Below the pieces are notes generated by a model that saw only the letters and a program-made list of their open reading frames with translations, was not told where the DNA came from and did not search any database. Positions 5,537-6,055 of a stretch of DNA of 6,055 nucleotides are shown here, piece after piece. Location: assembly GCA_018900995.1 (NCBI GenBank), contig JAHIFH010000008.1, forward strand, positions 1 through 6,055, given 5' to 3'. Numbering within the stretch: position 1 is the first letter of the stretch; every line of letters begins with the position of its first letter. The position numbers and the translations under genes are program-made. This stretch comes from Patescibacteria group bacterium. Its GTDB lineage: Bacteria > Patescibacteriota > Microgenomatia > PFEM01 > JAHIFH01.

Positions 5537-6055
5537 AAATTTTATTGATTAACCCCCCAATTAAAACTGAAGAAGTTTATGGCGAATATTATTCTGCCGC
5601 TCCTTGCCTTCCTCCTCTAGGCCTTTGCTATCTCGCGGCTGTTCTTCAAAAAAATGGTTATAACAAAATTAAGATTATTGATGGGGTTTTAGAAAATTCA
5701 TCAATGGATAATATATATAAAAAAATAAAAAGATATAAGCCAGACGTAGTTGGGATAACTTCAACAACCACCTCATTTTATTATGCCAGGCAAACAATTG
5801 CTCTTTGTAAAAGAGCTAATAAAAAAATTCTTACTGTTTTAGGAGGAGCCCACATCACGGCTTTGCCCAAAAGAACGATGGAGGAATGTCTAGAGCTAGA
5901 TGTTGGGGTTTACGGCGAGGGTGAAATGACTTTTCTTGAATTGATTAATAGGCTTTCTCAAAGAAAAAACTTTACTGATATTCGGGGGATTGTCAGAAGA
6001 GGGAAAGGGAAAATTATTATTAATCCTCCCAGGAAACCGATTAGAAACCTTGATA
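5533..6055 (+). CDS. B12-binding-domain radical SAM protein (BchE-like architecture), 3' partial
   Basis: The frame starts at the ATG overlapping the previous stop (ATGA) and stays open to the right edge, giving 174 residues. It begins MKILLINPP, then has APCLPPLGLCYLAAVLQKNGY (23-43), a strand ending in IIDG (48-51), KPDVVGITSTTTSF (69-82), ILTVLGGAHITALP (99-112) and DVGVYGEGEMTFLEL (123-137). This is the standard layout of the N-terminal cobalamin-binding Rossmann domain found before a radical SAM core. The DxHxxG motif of methionine synthase is absent, as usual in this class. The visible end (NPPRKPIRNLD) matches the linker that normally leads into the radical SAM domain, which would lie beyond the window, so its CxxxCxxC motif is not seen. 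Family members catalyse methylations, ring closures and other radical reactions on lipids, antibiotics and tetrapyrroles. Here the product presumably acts in the glycan or lipid pathway of the operon; the substrate is unknown. Confidence 0.85.
   Translation, partial: MKILLINPPIKTEEVYGEYYSAAPCLPPLGLCYLAAVLQKNGYNKIKIIDGVLENSSMDNIYKKIKRYKPDVVGITSTTTSFYYARQTIALCKRANKKILTVLGGAHITALPKRTMEECLELDVGVYGEGEMTFLELINRLSQRKNFTDIRGIVRRGKGKIIINPPRKPIRNLD

Overview
The window is one AT-rich stretch carrying six genes, all on the + strand and packed head to tail. The gaps are 16 and 10 bases, and three junctions are 4-base ATGA overlaps. I see no promoter, terminator, RNA gene, mobile element, CRISPR array or long non-coding stretch. 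It reads as the interior of a single operon that continues past both edges. UGA is used only as a stop, so the genetic code looks standard.

Layout: (1) a polytopic membrane protein of the O-antigen ligase/polymerase family, whose beginning lies left of the window; (2) a radical SAM enzyme with a short C-terminal SPASM-type cysteine domain; (3) a GT4-type glycosyltransferase; (4) a WecG/TagA/CpsF-type (GT26) glycosyltransferase; (5) a second radical SAM/SPASM enzyme, clearly a paralogue of gene 2; (6) the N-terminal cobalamin-binding half of a B12-dependent-type radical SAM enzyme, cut by the right edge.

Together this looks like part of a surface-glycan locus. Genes 3 and 4 would build a lipid-linked oligosaccharide on the cytoplasmic side of the membrane, and gene 1 would polymerise it or transfer it to an acceptor outside. 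Three radical-SAM-type genes are woven between them. This suggests an unusual radical-chemistry modification of a sugar, lipid carrier or acceptor, but no substrate can be read from the sequence. The two SPASM paralogues share the same auxiliary-cysteine spacing and a distinctive linker signature (YDPxWFKx4WPHD). That signature is the most useful handle for finding relatives, and this paralogue pair is the most noteworthy part of the window.

Organism: the AT-rich composition, very tight gene packing, scarce Shine-Dalgarno sequences and the style of the O-antigen-ligase-like protein fit an uncultured bacterium, perhaps Patescibacteria (Microgenomates-like) or another candidate phylum. This is a guess from general resemblance, not a placement; no marker gene is present.
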